A program made the translations under genes and the position numbers. A stretch of DNA of 64,000 bases from BD1-7 clade bacterium (GTDB lineage: Bacteria; Pseudomonadota; Gammaproteobacteria; Pseudomonadales; DT-91), in NCBI GenBank assembly GCA_902705865.1, contig CACSIO010000012.1, forward strand, positions 310,001 through 374,000, in the 5' to 3' direction. Of this stretch, positions 1 through 9,230 are shown piece after piece (within the stretch, counting starts at the first letter, position 1; every line of letters begins with the position of its first letter). Below the pieces are notes generated by a model that was not told where the DNA came from, made no database searches, and was given only the letters and a program-made list of their open reading frames with translations.

Positions 1-757
1 GCAACTGGATGACAATCAAACGGTTGCAGACAGTTTATCCGAAGGCCGAGAATCGATAGAGATTAATGGCCAGCAGAAGCATGTTATTAGCTATCTTGGG
101 GATTTTCTCTTTACCCCGGCGCGAGTACGTTCTCCCATTTCGACATTGTCTGGTGGCGAAAAAAACCGATTGTTGCTGGCTCGGCTGTTTTCTAAGCAAG
201 CTAACATTTTGGTGCTGGACGAACCGACCAATGATCTGGATATTGAAACGCTGGAACTTCTTGAAGAATTAATTGACGGATTCAAAGGGACCGTGATTGT
301 TATCTCGCATGACCGAGAGTTTGTTGACCAAATCGTTACCAGTACAATATTTATTGGCGATAACGGTCGTGTTTATGATTACGTGGGTGGTTTTGACGAT
401 CTTATTCGCCAACATGGCATGTTGTGGAGTGATAAGGCGTCGTTCAGCAAGCGTGATACGGATGTTGACGTTGAGGATGTATCTTCTGCAGCTGAAAAAA
501 CAGAAACTAACGATCAACCGACATCGAAACCTGTTAAGTTGAGTTATAAGGTTCAACGTGAGTTGGATCAGTTGCCGAAACAGATCGAAGACGCTGAAAA
601 CGCCATAGCTGTATTGGAGCAGAAAATGGCCGATCCTGCGTTTTTCCAGCAACCGCATGATGATGTTCAGAAAGCGACCGGTGAGCTGACAGATTTACAA
701 TCGCGGCTTGAAGGTTACTACGAACGTTGGGAAGAAATTGAAACCATGCAGAGTTAA
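1..757 (+). CDS. uup: ABC-F family ATPase Uup, C-terminal part (5' end outside window)
   Basis: The reading frame is open from base 2 to the stop at 755-757, so the gene starts before the window. The visible part holds the ABC signature LSGGEKNRLLLARLF and a Walker B segment ILVLDEPTNDLDIETLELLEE, followed by the H-loop ISHDREFVD. The last ~100 residues are charged and heptad-like (QRELDQLPKQIEDAENAIAVLEQKM), matching the C-terminal coiled-coil domain of Uup. Uup is a soluble ABC-F ATPase that acts on ribosomes or branched DNA and lowers precise transposon excision; the family has no membrane domain. The neighbouring topA fits the order seen in pseudomonads. Another ABC-F paralogue cannot be excluded without the N-terminal half. 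Confidence 0.85.
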   Translation, partial: QLDDNQTVADSLSEGRESIEINGQQKHVISYLGDFLFTPARVRSPISTLSGGEKNRLLLARLFSKQANILVLDEPTNDLDIETLELLEELIDGFKGTVIVISHDREFVDQIVTSTIFIGDNGRVYDYVGGFDDLIRQHGMLWSDKASFSKRDTDVDVEDVSSAAEKTETNDQPTSKPVKLSYKVQRELDQLPKQIEDAENAIAVLEQKMADPAFFQQPHDDVQKATGELTDLQSRLEGYYERWEEIETMQS

Positions 758-844
758 AAAATACTGCTATATATGTCTATGATTTAAAAGGGATTTTTAA
801 GTGGTGAATTGATCACCAAAAAATAGTGCCGGAAAAATAAGTGC

Positions 845-873
845 TTGACCTTAAATAGTCAACGCTCTATAAG
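845..873 (+). promoter_or_regulatory. Sigma70-type promoter for topA
   Basis: A -35 element TTGACC (845-850) and a -10 element TATAAG (868-873) are separated by exactly 17 bases and lie 45 bases before the topA start. Upstream, at 803-817, GGTGA-ATTGA-TCACC forms a short hairpin after uup, but it has no T-run on the plus strand, so I do not call it a terminator. Confidence 0.6.
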
Positions 874-918
874 TTTCGCAAAATCACTTATCAACGTACC
901 GAGCGTATTAATAGGTCT

Positions 919-3648
919 ATGGGAAAGTCACTCGTTATTGTCGAATCGCCAGCCAAAGCCAAGACCATCAATAAATATCTTGGCTCGGACTACATTGTGA
1001 AATCCAGTGTGGGGCACATTCGCGACCTGCCTACCAGTGGAGCTGCGAAAGCGCCAGTGGACCCGAAAGCCCGTGCAGCCGAGGCGGCGAAGACACGTAA
1101 AATGTCGCCTGAGAAAAAGGTTCTGCACAAAAAGGCTAAGGCGGAAGCTCAGTTGGTTAAGCGTATGGGGATTGATCCTGCCAATGGTTGGAAACCTCAA
1201 TATGAGATCCTGCCCGGCAAGGAAAAGGTCGTTAGTGAACTTAAGCGATTGGCTAAAGATGCCGACGTTATCTATCTCGCGACGGATTTGGATAGAGAAG
1301 GAGAGGCCATCGCCTGGCATTTGCGTGAAGCAATTGGCGGTGATGAAACGCGCTACCGTCGAGTCGTGTTTAACGAAATCACCAAGTCAGCCATTGCTCA
1401 GGCATTTGAAAACCCGGGTCATTTGGATATTCCTCGTGTAAATGCTCAACAGGCACGACGTTTCCTCGACCGCGTTGTTGGTTTTATGGTTTCGCCGCTG
1501 TTGTGGGCCAAGGTAGCTCGCGGTCTTTCGGCTGGTCGTGTGCAATCTGTCGCGGTTCGCTTGGTGGTTGAACGTGAGCGCGAGATACGTGCTTTCGTTC
1601 CGGAAGAGTTCTGGGATTTGCACGCAGATTGCGAAACACCCGAGAAGGCTGCTGTTCGGCTGGAAGTCAAAAAAGAAGCGGGTAATGCATACAAACCTGT
1701 CAACAAAGCACAGGTTGACGCAGCCTTAGCAAAACTCCAAGACGCGCAGTACAAAGTTGTGTCTCGTGAAGACAAACCAACGAGCTCTAAGCCTAACGCG
1801 CCTTACATTACGTCGACCTTGCAGCAAGCCGCGAGCACGCGTCTAGGCTTCTCTGTGAAGAAGACCATGATGATGGCTCAGCGACTCTATGAAGCCGGCT
1901 ATATCACTTACATGCGTACCGACTCCACTAACTTGAGTGCAGAGGCGGTTGCAAACTGCCGTGATTATATTCAAAGCAATTTTGGCGACAAATACCTGCC
2001 TGAAAATCCAAATGTATATGGCAGTAAAGAAGGCGCCCAAGAAGCGCATGAGGCGATTCGTCCATCCACGGTATCCGTAAAATCGACCCAACTTACGAAT
2101 ATGGAGCGCGATGCTGAGCGTTTATACGAATTAATTTGGCGACAGTTTTTGGCGTGTCAGATGAATCCCGCAAAATACACCTCCACCAGCGTTGTTGTTG
2201 CTGCTGGTGATTTTGAGTTGCGAACCCGCGGTCGAATTCTTAACTTTGATGGTTTTACCCGCGTTCAGCCGGCGATGAGCAAGAAAGACGATGACGGTAT
2301 TCTGCCGGACATCAAGCAGGGCGATGTGCTGAATATGCAAAAGCTCGACCCGAAACAGCACTTTACCAAGCCAACGGCACGTTTCTCTGAAGCAGCCTTG
2401 GTAAGAGAATTGGAAAAGCGCGGTATTGGTCGGCCATCAACCTATGCGGCGATTATTTCGACGATTCAAGACCGAGGTTATGTTCGTCTTGAAAGTCGTC
2501 GTTTCTATGCCGAAAAAATGGGTGACATTGTTACTGATCGTTTGTGTGAAAACTTTGGCGATCTGATGGATTACTCATTTACCGCGAATATGGAAGAGAC
2601 GCTGGATGAGATTGCCGAAGATCATAAAGATTGGATTGTAGAGCTCGATAATTTCTACTCACGTTTCTCGAATCAATTGGATGCGGCCAATTCTGATGAT
2701 GGCATGCGTCCTAACGCCCCCACTGAAACTGATATTCCATGTAAAGCTTGCGGTCGCCCGATGCAAATTCGTACGGCAAGCACCGGTGTTTTCTTGGGTT
2801 GTTCCGGTTATGCGTTGCCACCCAAAGAGCGGTGTAAGGAAACCATTAACCTGATTTCTGGTGATGAAGCTGTCGACGTGGATGCGGATGAAGATAGTGA
2901 ATCGCGTCTGCTGCGCAGTAAGCGCCGTTGCAAAATCTGTAATACATCGATGGATAGCTATCTGATTGATGAGCACCGTAAGCTGCATGTTTGCGGTAAC
3001 AACCCCGATTGTGCAGGTTTTGAAGTTGAAGAAGGTCAATTTAAGATCAAGGGATATGAAGGCCCGATTCTTGAGTGTGACAAGTGCGGCAGTGAGATGC
3101 AGTTGAAGTCTGGGCGTTTCGGTAAGTACTTTGGTTGCACCAGTGAAACCTGTAAAAACACGCGTAAGCTGCTGAAGAGCGGTGAGGCTGCACCACCGAA
3201 GATGGACCCAGTGCCCATGCCTGAGTTGCAGTGTCTGAAGGTTGATGATACCTACATACTGCGTGATGGTGCATCGGGAATGTTCTTGGCGGCCAGCCAA
3301 TTCCCGAAAAATCGTGAGACACGTGCGCCCTTAGTGACTGAGCTCAAGCCACACCGCGATGAGATTGATCCCAAGTATCATTTCATTATCGATGGGCCAG
3401 AATTTGATAATAAGGGTATCCCGACGCAGGTACGTTACAGTCGTAAGACCAAAGAACAGTACTTGATGACGGAAGACAAAGACGGAAAGGCAACTGGATG
3501 GCGCGCATTTTATAATGACGGCAAGTGGAATCTAGAGTTGCCTAAGCCAAAAGCTAAGGCCAAAACGAAAGCCAAGGCGAAGACTAAAGCGAAAGCGAAG
3601 CCAAAAGCTAAGGCCGAACCAAAAGCTGAACCGAAAGCGGCTTCCTGA
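919..3648 (+). CDS. topA: DNA topoisomerase I (type IA)
   Basis: Relaxes negatively supercoiled DNA through a transient 5'-phosphotyrosine link. The 909-residue protein opens with the TOPRIM domain ([15 protein letters not shown]; acidic triad in [13 protein letters not shown]). The active-site segment [15 protein letters not shown] places the catalytic tyrosine at residue 331. Three tetracysteine zinc modules follow, beginning [16 protein letters not shown] and CDKCGSEM. The last ~35 residues are an Ala/Lys/Pro-rich repeat tail (KAKAKTKAK type), encoded by near-repetitive DNA at about 3541-3640; such basic tails vary between species and probably aid DNA binding. Length is slightly above E. 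coli TopA (865 residues). The stop overlaps the next start by one base. Confidence 0.97.
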   Translation: MGKSLVIVESPAKAKTINKYLGSDYIVKSSVGHIRDLPTSGAAKAPVDPKARAAEAAKTRKMSPEKKVLHKKAKAEAQLVKRMGIDPANGWKPQYEILPGKEKVVSELKRLAKDADVIYLATDLDREGEAIAWHLREAIGGDETRYRRVVFNEITKSAIAQAFENPGHLDIPRVNAQQARRFLDRVVGFMVSPLLWAKVARGLSAGRVQSVAVRLVVEREREIRAFVPEEFWDLHADCETPEKAAVRLEVKKEAGNAYKPVNKAQVDAALAKLQDAQYKVVSREDKPTSSKPNAPYITSTLQQAASTRLGFSVKKTMMMAQRLYEAGYITYMRTDSTNLSAEAVANCRDYIQSNFGDKYLPENPNVYGSKEGAQEAHEAIRPSTVSVKSTQLTNMERDAERLYELIWRQFLACQMNPAKYTSTSVVVAAGDFELRTRGRILNFDGFTRVQPAMSKKDDDGILPDIKQGDVLNMQKLDPKQHFTKPTARFSEAALVRELEKRGIGRPSTYAAIISTIQDRGYVRLESRRFYAEKMGDIVTDRLCENFGDLMDYSFTANMEETLDEIAEDHKDWIVELDNFYSRFSNQLDAANSDDGMRPNAPTETDIPCKACGRPMQIRTASTGVFLGCSGYALPPKERCKETINLISGDEAVDVDADEDSESRLLRSKRRCKICNTSMDSYLIDEHRKLHVCGNNPDCAGFEVEEGQFKIKGYEGPILECDKCGSEMQLKSGRFGKYFGCTSETCKNTRKLLKSGEAAPPKMDPVPMPELQCLKVDDTYILRDGASGMFLAASQFPKNRETRAPLVTELKPHRDEIDPKYHFIIDGPEFDNKGIPTQVRYSRKTKEQYLMTEDKDGKATGWRAFYNDGKWNLELPKPKAKAKTKAKAKTKAKAKPKAKAEPKAEPKAAS

Positions 3649-4136
3649 TGGCGCGTTCTCTAGCTGCGAGAGTGAACGAAAAGCTCTACCACGCCGGTTT
3701 GTTGCTGGCGTTAACAGGCTCTGAAGACGCCGCTGCAAAAGCGCGTCATCAGGCTCAGCAGTTTGCAGCAGGGGCTATGCTTGAAGCGGCCTACCGTTTG
3801 TTTATTCTAGAAGTTGCCGAGTCTTGCCAAATCCGCCAGGTTGTTATGAATGCCGGTGAATTGAAGGCTATGCTGGCTCAAGAATCCCGCTCTCATGCTG
3901 TGGTTGAAACTCTGTTGTCATTGGAAGCCGATGACAACAGCTGGTTAAGCAGTTTGCACCGAGAATATGAAGTGTTTGTTGCTGGTGAGCAAGGTAGCGC
4001 ATCTGTAGCTGCATCGATCGATAACAATACCCAGTTAATTAGCTTGGATGTGACACAACATTTTGACGCGCAGACGGTGTTGGACGACTTCAAGGCATTT
4101 GTTGGTGCTCAAAGAGAATTTCTGCAGGAATGGTGA
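3648..4136 (+). CDS. DUF6586 family protein
   Basis: A 162-residue soluble protein of unknown function. Its opening (VNEKLYHAGLLL) and the mostly helical, Ala/Leu/Glu-rich body resemble the small protein encoded directly after topA in Pseudomonas, annotated as DUF6586. The ATG shares one base with the topA stop (TGATG), so it is probably translated by coupling from the topA message. No signal peptide or membrane segment is seen. The family name is recalled from the Pseudomonas protein and synteny, not from a profile search. Confidence 0.7.
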   Translation: MARSLAARVNEKLYHAGLLLALTGSEDAAAKARHQAQQFAAGAMLEAAYRLFILEVAESCQIRQVVMNAGELKAMLAQESRSHAVVETLLSLEADDNSWLSSLHREYEVFVAGEQGSASVAASIDNNTQLISLDVTQHFDAQTVLDDFKAFVGAQREFLQEW

Positions 4137-4539
4137 TTCAACATCGCCATAAAACAGCGCCATAAATCTGGGTGAGTTTCTCTCTCGGTCTATTTGTTCC
4201 CCATTCCCTTCATCATAGTCTTAGCCACATGCGGTGGCTTTAACTATTGCTGTAGGGTTGTGCCTCGGCTCTCGTGTCTCACGCTGTGATTCGGTGTAAC
4301 TCCTTTTTTGTTTGTATTCCCCTGATCTGTATCGGCTCGTCGGCGATCAATCTGCGGCGTAAATGACATGTATTTGCGGTATGTGGATTGTGGGGACCAT
4401 TTGGTCTTGCTGAAATTACTGTCACAATTGGCATTTTCGCTGCGGCGGTATGCTATCGTTCGCCGTTATAGAAAAACGATCGAAAAACAATAACAACCAA
4501 TGATGTCCGCAAACGGTCCCATCACGGATTGCCATTAAC
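4137..4539. other. Intergenic region with weak hairpin and a candidate promoter
   Basis: No credible gene in these 403 bases. A 6-bp hairpin, AGCCAC-ATGCG-GTGGCT at 4223-4239, is followed by only two T residues and is at best a weak terminator for the topA operon. A plausible sigma70 promoter for the next gene is TTGGCA (4428-4433), 17 bases, TGCTAT (4451-4456). Confidence 0.4.
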
Positions 4540-6924
4540 ATGATCAAAGTAGAAAACGTATTTGTCGCTATCGGCAGGAAGGTCATCGACCATCCTAAAA
4601 CGGCCCTGATTCTTTTTTTGTTGGTATTTGGTAGCTTGCTTAGCCAGTTACCACGATTGGTGATTGATACCAGCGCCGAGAGCTTTTTGCGGCCGGATGC
4701 CAAGCCGATCTTGGACTACAACCGGTTTCGCTATGAATTTGGCCGAGACGAATTTTTTGTTGTCATGATTACCGGCCAAGACGTTCTTAACTTGGAATTT
4801 CTTGAGGCATTTGAAGCCCTGCACCACGATCTAGAAATGGACGTCGAGCGGGTTCAATCGGTTGAGTCATTGGTTAACGTGCGCAGTATTTATGGTGAAG
4901 AAGACGACCTGATCGCAGAAGATCTGTTGGAAAACATGCCTCAGAATCAGGAAGAACTCGACGTTATCGTTAATCGTATACGTGGAAAGTCTATCTATTA
5001 CGGTCGTTTGATCAATGAAAAAGAAGATACCGCGGCCATATTTGTCAAACTGCAGCCTTATATCATCACCGATTTACCCGATGGCACTCAGCTGACACAA
5101 AATCTATCTGATGAGCTGGTCGCTGTAGGCTCAGCGCAAATTCAGGCTGTGGTTGATAACCATAAAAAGAACTTTGCTGGCGAAATTCATGTCGGCGGAA
5201 CGCAAGCTCTAGGCGCCTATCTCAGCGGTGTTATCCAGAAGGACTTTGGCACCTTTACCGGTGTTGCGTTGTTGTTTGTGTCTGTGATTCTCGCGTTTTT
5301 GTTCCGACGAGTGTCTGGCGTGTTGATTCCGATTGCGGTTATGGCATTTGGCATTGCAACCACCATCGCGACAATGCCGCTTCTGGGTTACCCGATGCAA
5401 ATTACGACCTCGATACTGCCATCCTTTCTGCTAGCCGTCTGTATTGGTGATGCAGTGCATCTGCTGACGATTTTCTTTCGTGCTTATGATGGCGGTAAAA
5501 GTAAACACGATGCGATTTTGTACGCCCTTAGCCACACAGGTATTGCGGTATTATTTACCAGTATGACTACCGCTGCTGGCTTACTGACTTTCTCAATTTC
5601 CGAGATTCAGCCGGTTGCAAGCTTAGGTATCTTCGCTGCTATTGGCTCGATATTGGCGTTTTTGTTGACGATCACCATGATTCCTATTTTGCTGGTACTG
5701 TTTCCGGTTAAACACAAACCTGCAGCGTCGCATGACCCGGATATGATAAAGCCCGGCTTACTAAAGACCTTTACCGATGCCTGTATTCATCTGTCGACAC
5801 AGCACCCGATTAAGGTCGTGATTGTGGCCTTGCTGATTGGTGGCGTTGCGCTTGCGAAGATTCCAGATCTGCGTTTTTCACAGGACTCGATGATGTGGTT
5901 AGGCGATGATGTACCGGTAAAACGCGCGGTGCAGGCAATTGAAGCTAACATCACAGGTTCTATGCCCCTGGAAGTTATTATCGATACAGGGGCTGATCAA
6001 GGCGTTCTAGAGCCTGAATTCCTGCAAAAACTGGATGTTTGGTTAGCATCTTTAGAGGGCAAGAAAATCAACGGCATTGAGGTGATGTCAGTTAACAGCA
6101 TCACCAACCTGATCAAGGAAACCCATCAAGCCTTTAACGGTAACGTACCCGAGCAATACCGTATTCCGGATGACAAGGAATTGGTCGCGCAAGAGTTGTT
6201 GTTGATAGAAATGGATGAGGCCGATGACCTCTACCAATATACCGATAGTGGTTTTCGTAAAGCCCGTATCACCATCATACTGCCATGGGCGGATGCGATT
6301 GTGTTTAAGTCATTCCAAGAACTCTTGATGGAGGATTATCGTCAGGCTATGGGAGATGATTACGGGATCGAATTTACCGGTGTAATTCCAATTTTTTCGA
6401 CCATGTTCTCCGCAATGATTGCATCGGCTGCCAATAGTTACTTAATCGCGGCATTGGCGATCGGATTTATGATGATTCTATTGATGCGCGGGGTGGTTGA
6501 TGGATTGCTGAGTATGATTCCTAACCTGCTGCCTATCGTTGTTGTGCTTGCCTTTATGGCTGCTATGGATATCCCGATGGACGTGTTCACCATATTGATC
6601 GGATCGATAGCGTTGGGTCTATGTGTCGATGACACGGTGCATTTTATGCACGGATTCAAACGCGCTTACGCAAAACACGGTGACGCTGAAAAAGCCATAT
6701 ACGAAACCTTGCACTCAACGGGCAAGGCGCTGGTAATTACTACTGTGGTGCTGTTCTTTGGTTTTTTGACCTTTACCTTGTCGGATCTGATCAATATGGA
6801 TAATTTCGGCATGTTAACTGCGATGTGTATTGTCTTTGCATTGTTCTCTGATTTCATTGTGGCACCGGCTTTAATGACGCTGCGCTATGGTCGCCAACCT
6901 AAATTGGTGGCTCAGACAGATTAA
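4540..6924 (+). CDS. MMPL/RND superfamily exporter (first copy)
   Basis: Predicted inner-membrane RND exporter of the MMPL type (COG1033-like), 794 residues. Topology is the usual duplicated one: a first membrane helix near residue 20 (ALILFLLVFGSLL), a large periplasmic loop, a five-helix cluster, then the same order again. The hallmark segments GDAVHLLTIFF (first half) and DDTVHFMHGFK (second half) lie in the cluster helices where RND proteins carry the proton-relay acids. Members are usually linked to lipid, hopanoid or hydrophobic-compound transport; the substrate here is unknown. The paralogue at 20455-22860 shares length, plan and motifs such as DDLI-EDL. No adaptor or outer-membrane partner is adjacent. 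The Shine-Dalgarno before this ATG is weak. Confidence 0.85.
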   Translation: MIKVENVFVAIGRKVIDHPKTALILFLLVFGSLLSQLPRLVIDTSAESFLRPDAKPILDYNRFRYEFGRDEFFVVMITGQDVLNLEFLEAFEALHHDLEMDVERVQSVESLVNVRSIYGEEDDLIAEDLLENMPQNQEELDVIVNRIRGKSIYYGRLINEKEDTAAIFVKLQPYIITDLPDGTQLTQNLSDELVAVGSAQIQAVVDNHKKNFAGEIHVGGTQALGAYLSGVIQKDFGTFTGVALLFVSVILAFLFRRVSGVLIPIAVMAFGIATTIATMPLLGYPMQITTSILPSFLLAVCIGDAVHLLTIFFRAYDGGKSKHDAILYALSHTGIAVLFTSMTTAAGLLTFSISEIQPVASLGIFAAIGSILAFLLTITMIPILLVLFPVKHKPAASHDPDMIKPGLLKTFTDACIHLSTQHPIKVVIVALLIGGVALAKIPDLRFSQDSMMWLGDDVPVKRAVQAIEANITGSMPLEVIIDTGADQGVLEPEFLQKLDVWLASLEGKKINGIEVMSVNSITNLIKETHQAFNGNVPEQYRIPDDKELVAQELLLIEMDEADDLYQYTDSGFRKARITIILPWADAIVFKSFQELLMEDYRQAMGDDYGIEFTGVIPIFSTMFSAMIASAANSYLIAALAIGFMMILLMRGVVDGLLSMIPNLLPIVVVLAFMAAMDIPMDVFTILIGSIALGLCVDDTVHFMHGFKRAYAKHGDAEKAIYETLHSTGKALVITTVVLFFGFLTFTLSDLINMDNFGMLTAMCIVFALFSDFIVAPALMTLRYGRQPKLVAQTD

Positions 6925-6999
6925 TCCACCGTGAGCTAAACATGACTTCTGGTTGTCCTATTCAAAACCTGTTCATCGTCAGGATAACCGAGGTCTGCT

Positions 7000-8370
7000 T
7001 TGCTCTTACTGAATCTATTGATATTTTTTGTATCAGTGACGGGACTTTTCCATCTCCATCAACGGAAAAAACCACTGTGGATGCGGGTATTTGTCGCGCT
7101 GATACTCGGCGCTGCTCTTGGATCCTGCCTGCAAATCTACTATGGCCTAGGGTCATCTGTACTTCACCACACACTGTCGGTCGTTAGCATTGTTTCGTAT
7201 GGCTATGTCAGCCTGCTGAAAATGATCATTATGCCGCTGATTCTTGTGTCGATCGTTGCCGCGATTGTTAAAGTCCGCGATACCGGTGCGGCGTTGGGTA
7301 AGATCTCTGTTGTTTCGATATCGCTTTTATTGGCGATGACGGCGGCCTCTGCAGCGATTGGTATTACCATGGCGAGCCTGTTTCATCTGGATGCGTCTGG
7401 CATTGTTGCCGGCACGCGAGAGATTGCACAAGGGCATGCATTACAAACGCATCTAACGTCAATTAAAGGTCTGTCGTTTACCGATATGATTAAGGCGTTT
7501 TTCCCGCAAAACCCGTTTGCTGATTTAGCCGGAGAACGTCCGACATCAACCATAGCCGTGGTGATTTTTTCAGTGTTTTTGGGGCTCGCCTGTGTGCGGG
7601 TGATCAATCAAGACTCGAAATTCTCCCAAGGGCTCGAAAGCTTCATTTTGTCAGCGCAAGAAGTTGTGCGTGCGCTTGTGCATTTGGTGCTGAGTTTTAC
7701 CCCGTATGGCGTGTTGGCGTTAATGATTGGCGTTGCAGCTAACTCAGATGCAAATGCTATCGAATCACTGGCTCATTTCGTTATGGCCTCTTATCTGGGG
7801 CTGTTGTTGATTGTAATCATGCATCTGATTTTGGTGAGCCTAGTGCGGGTTAATCCGTTGGATTACATCAAGAAGGTTCTACCGGTTTTGGCGTTTGCGT
7901 TTACATCGCGATCCAGCGCTGCTGCGATACCGTTAAACATAGAAACTCAGGTTGAAAAGCTCGGTAACGGTGATGCGGTTTCTAACTTTACTGCATCGTT
8001 TGGTGCAACCATGGGGCAAAACGGCTGTGCGGGTTTATATCCTGCGATGTTGGCGATGATGATTGCACCGACGGTTGGGATTGATCCTCTAACGCCTGGT
8101 TTTTTGTTCACGTTGATTATAACCATTGTGATCGCGTCTTTTGGTAGTGCCGGCATTGGTGGTGGAGCCACGTTTGCTGCGTTGATTGTTTTATCTGCCA
8201 TGAACTTACCCGTTGCGCTTGCAGGGTTGTTGATCTCTATCGAGCCGTTAATTGATATGGGTCGTACAGCGATTAATGTGAATGGTTCGATGGTTTCCGG
8301 AACCATTACCGCACGAGCGCTGGGGATGGCTGAGCCGCCGCGCGTTGAAGATATCGATGAGCTGACATAA
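7000..8370 (+). CDS. tcyP: Dicarboxylate/amino acid:cation symporter, TcyP-like cystine carrier
   Basis: Secondary transporter of the DAACS (GltP/DctA) family, 456 residues with about eight membrane helices. The match to E. coli TcyP (YdjN, L-cystine uptake) is strong by eye: GYVSLLKMIIMPLILVSI, PTSTIAVVIFSVFLG, FTSRSSAAAIPLN, GQNGCAGLYPAMLA and ISIEPLIDMGRTAINV all have direct TcyP counterparts. A TTG start at 7000 is preferred because GAGG (6990-6993) lies six bases upstream and no in-frame ATG precedes the first helix. It starts 75 bases after the MMPL gene, in the same direction. Cystine is the most likely substrate, but related dicarboxylate carriers remain possible. Confidence 0.8.
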   Translation: MLLLNLLIFFVSVTGLFHLHQRKKPLWMRVFVALILGAALGSCLQIYYGLGSSVLHHTLSVVSIVSYGYVSLLKMIIMPLILVSIVAAIVKVRDTGAALGKISVVSISLLLAMTAASAAIGITMASLFHLDASGIVAGTREIAQGHALQTHLTSIKGLSFTDMIKAFFPQNPFADLAGERPTSTIAVVIFSVFLGLACVRVINQDSKFSQGLESFILSAQEVVRALVHLVLSFTPYGVLALMIGVAANSDANAIESLAHFVMASYLGLLLIVIMHLILVSLVRVNPLDYIKKVLPVLAFAFTSRSSAAAIPLNIETQVEKLGNGDAVSNFTASFGATMGQNGCAGLYPAMLAMMIAPTVGIDPLTPGFLFTLIITIVIASFGSAGIGGGATFAALIVLSAMNLPVALAGLLISIEPLIDMGRTAINVNGSMVSGTITARALGMAEPPRVEDIDELT

Positions 8371-8453
8371 TTCGGCCACGACGTTTTAACAACTTTTCTG
8401 AATGCGGGTGAGTCGCTAGACTAGGCGAACTGTTTTCGGCATTTGAGATATCC

Positions 8454-9206
8454 ATGAGACTCAATAACAAGGTTGCGATTGTTACCGGCGGTGCTTCGGG
8501 TATTGGCGAAGCCTGCGTTCGACGATTTCACGATGAAGGCGCTTATGTTGTTGTCGCTGACATGAGTGAGCAGGCAGGTGACGCGCTCGCCAGTGCCTTG
8601 GATAGGGCGACTTTCTATAAACTCGATGTACGTCGTGGAATATTGATGCAGCAAATGATGGTCGATATCGTGGATAAGTACGGCCGTATTGATATCTTGG
8701 TGAATAACGCGGGTATTGATGTTGAATCAGACGAATTGGCTGATGGCGACGAGGACGTTTGGCATCAAATTTATGCAGTGAACCAACAGGGTACCATGCT
8801 AGGCATGAAGTATGCGCTTCAGCACATGCGGAAGCAGGGTTACGGGGCGATACTGAACATGGCATCTGCTGCAGGGTTGGTTGCGTTTCCGGGGCGTCCA
8901 GCCTATGCAGCCTCCAAGGCTGCTGTTATTCAGTTGAGTAAAGTGGCAGCCATCGAAAATGGCGAATACAACATTCGTGTTAATGCGCTGTGCCCAGGTG
9001 CTGTGCGAACACCAATATTGGAAGCTGTGATTGCACGGGCTGAATCGCCCACCGAAAAGCGTGCCGCTGTTGAAGCCATGAACCCGCTGCCGGGCATTAT
9101 CTCTGTGGAGGCGATCGCCTCGGCGGCATTGTTTTTGGTGAGTGACGAAGCGGAATTTATATCCGGTGCCGCATTGCCGGTTGATGGTGGCTATACCGCC
9201 AGATAG
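8454..9206 (+). CDS. SDR family NAD(P)-dependent oxidoreductase
   Basis: Classical short-chain dehydrogenase/reductase, 250 residues. The N-terminal cofactor motif is VTGGASGIGEA; NNAG follows in DILVNNAGID, and the catalytic Tyr-Lys pair is in AYAASKAAV with an upstream serine in NMASAAG. The C-terminus INGA-like segment (FISGAALPVDGGYTAR) is standard. An acid, ADM, at the end of the second beta strand suggests NAD rather than NADP. The substrate cannot be told from sequence. Convergent with the ETF-QO gene, 24 bases apart. Confidence 0.9.
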   Translation: MRLNNKVAIVTGGASGIGEACVRRFHDEGAYVVVADMSEQAGDALASALDRATFYKLDVRRGILMQQMMVDIVDKYGRIDILVNNAGIDVESDELADGDEDVWHQIYAVNQQGTMLGMKYALQHMRKQGYGAILNMASAAGLVAFPGRPAYAASKAAVIQLSKVAAIENGEYNIRVNALCPGAVRTPILEAVIARAESPTEKRAAVEAMNPLPGIISVEAIASAALFLVSDEAEFISGAALPVDGGYTAR

Positions 9207-9230
9207 CAGCAAGCCTTTCTAGAGTAATGC

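Noticed and set aside
803-817. Hairpin GGTGA-ATTGA-TCACC after uup as a terminator
   Set aside because: Only 5 bp and followed by A residues rather than a T-run on the transcript strand.
928-1320. Long frames opposite or inside topA, fumC, ETF-QO and etfA
   Set aside because: All are out-of-frame shadows of strong genes with no ribosome site and odd composition.
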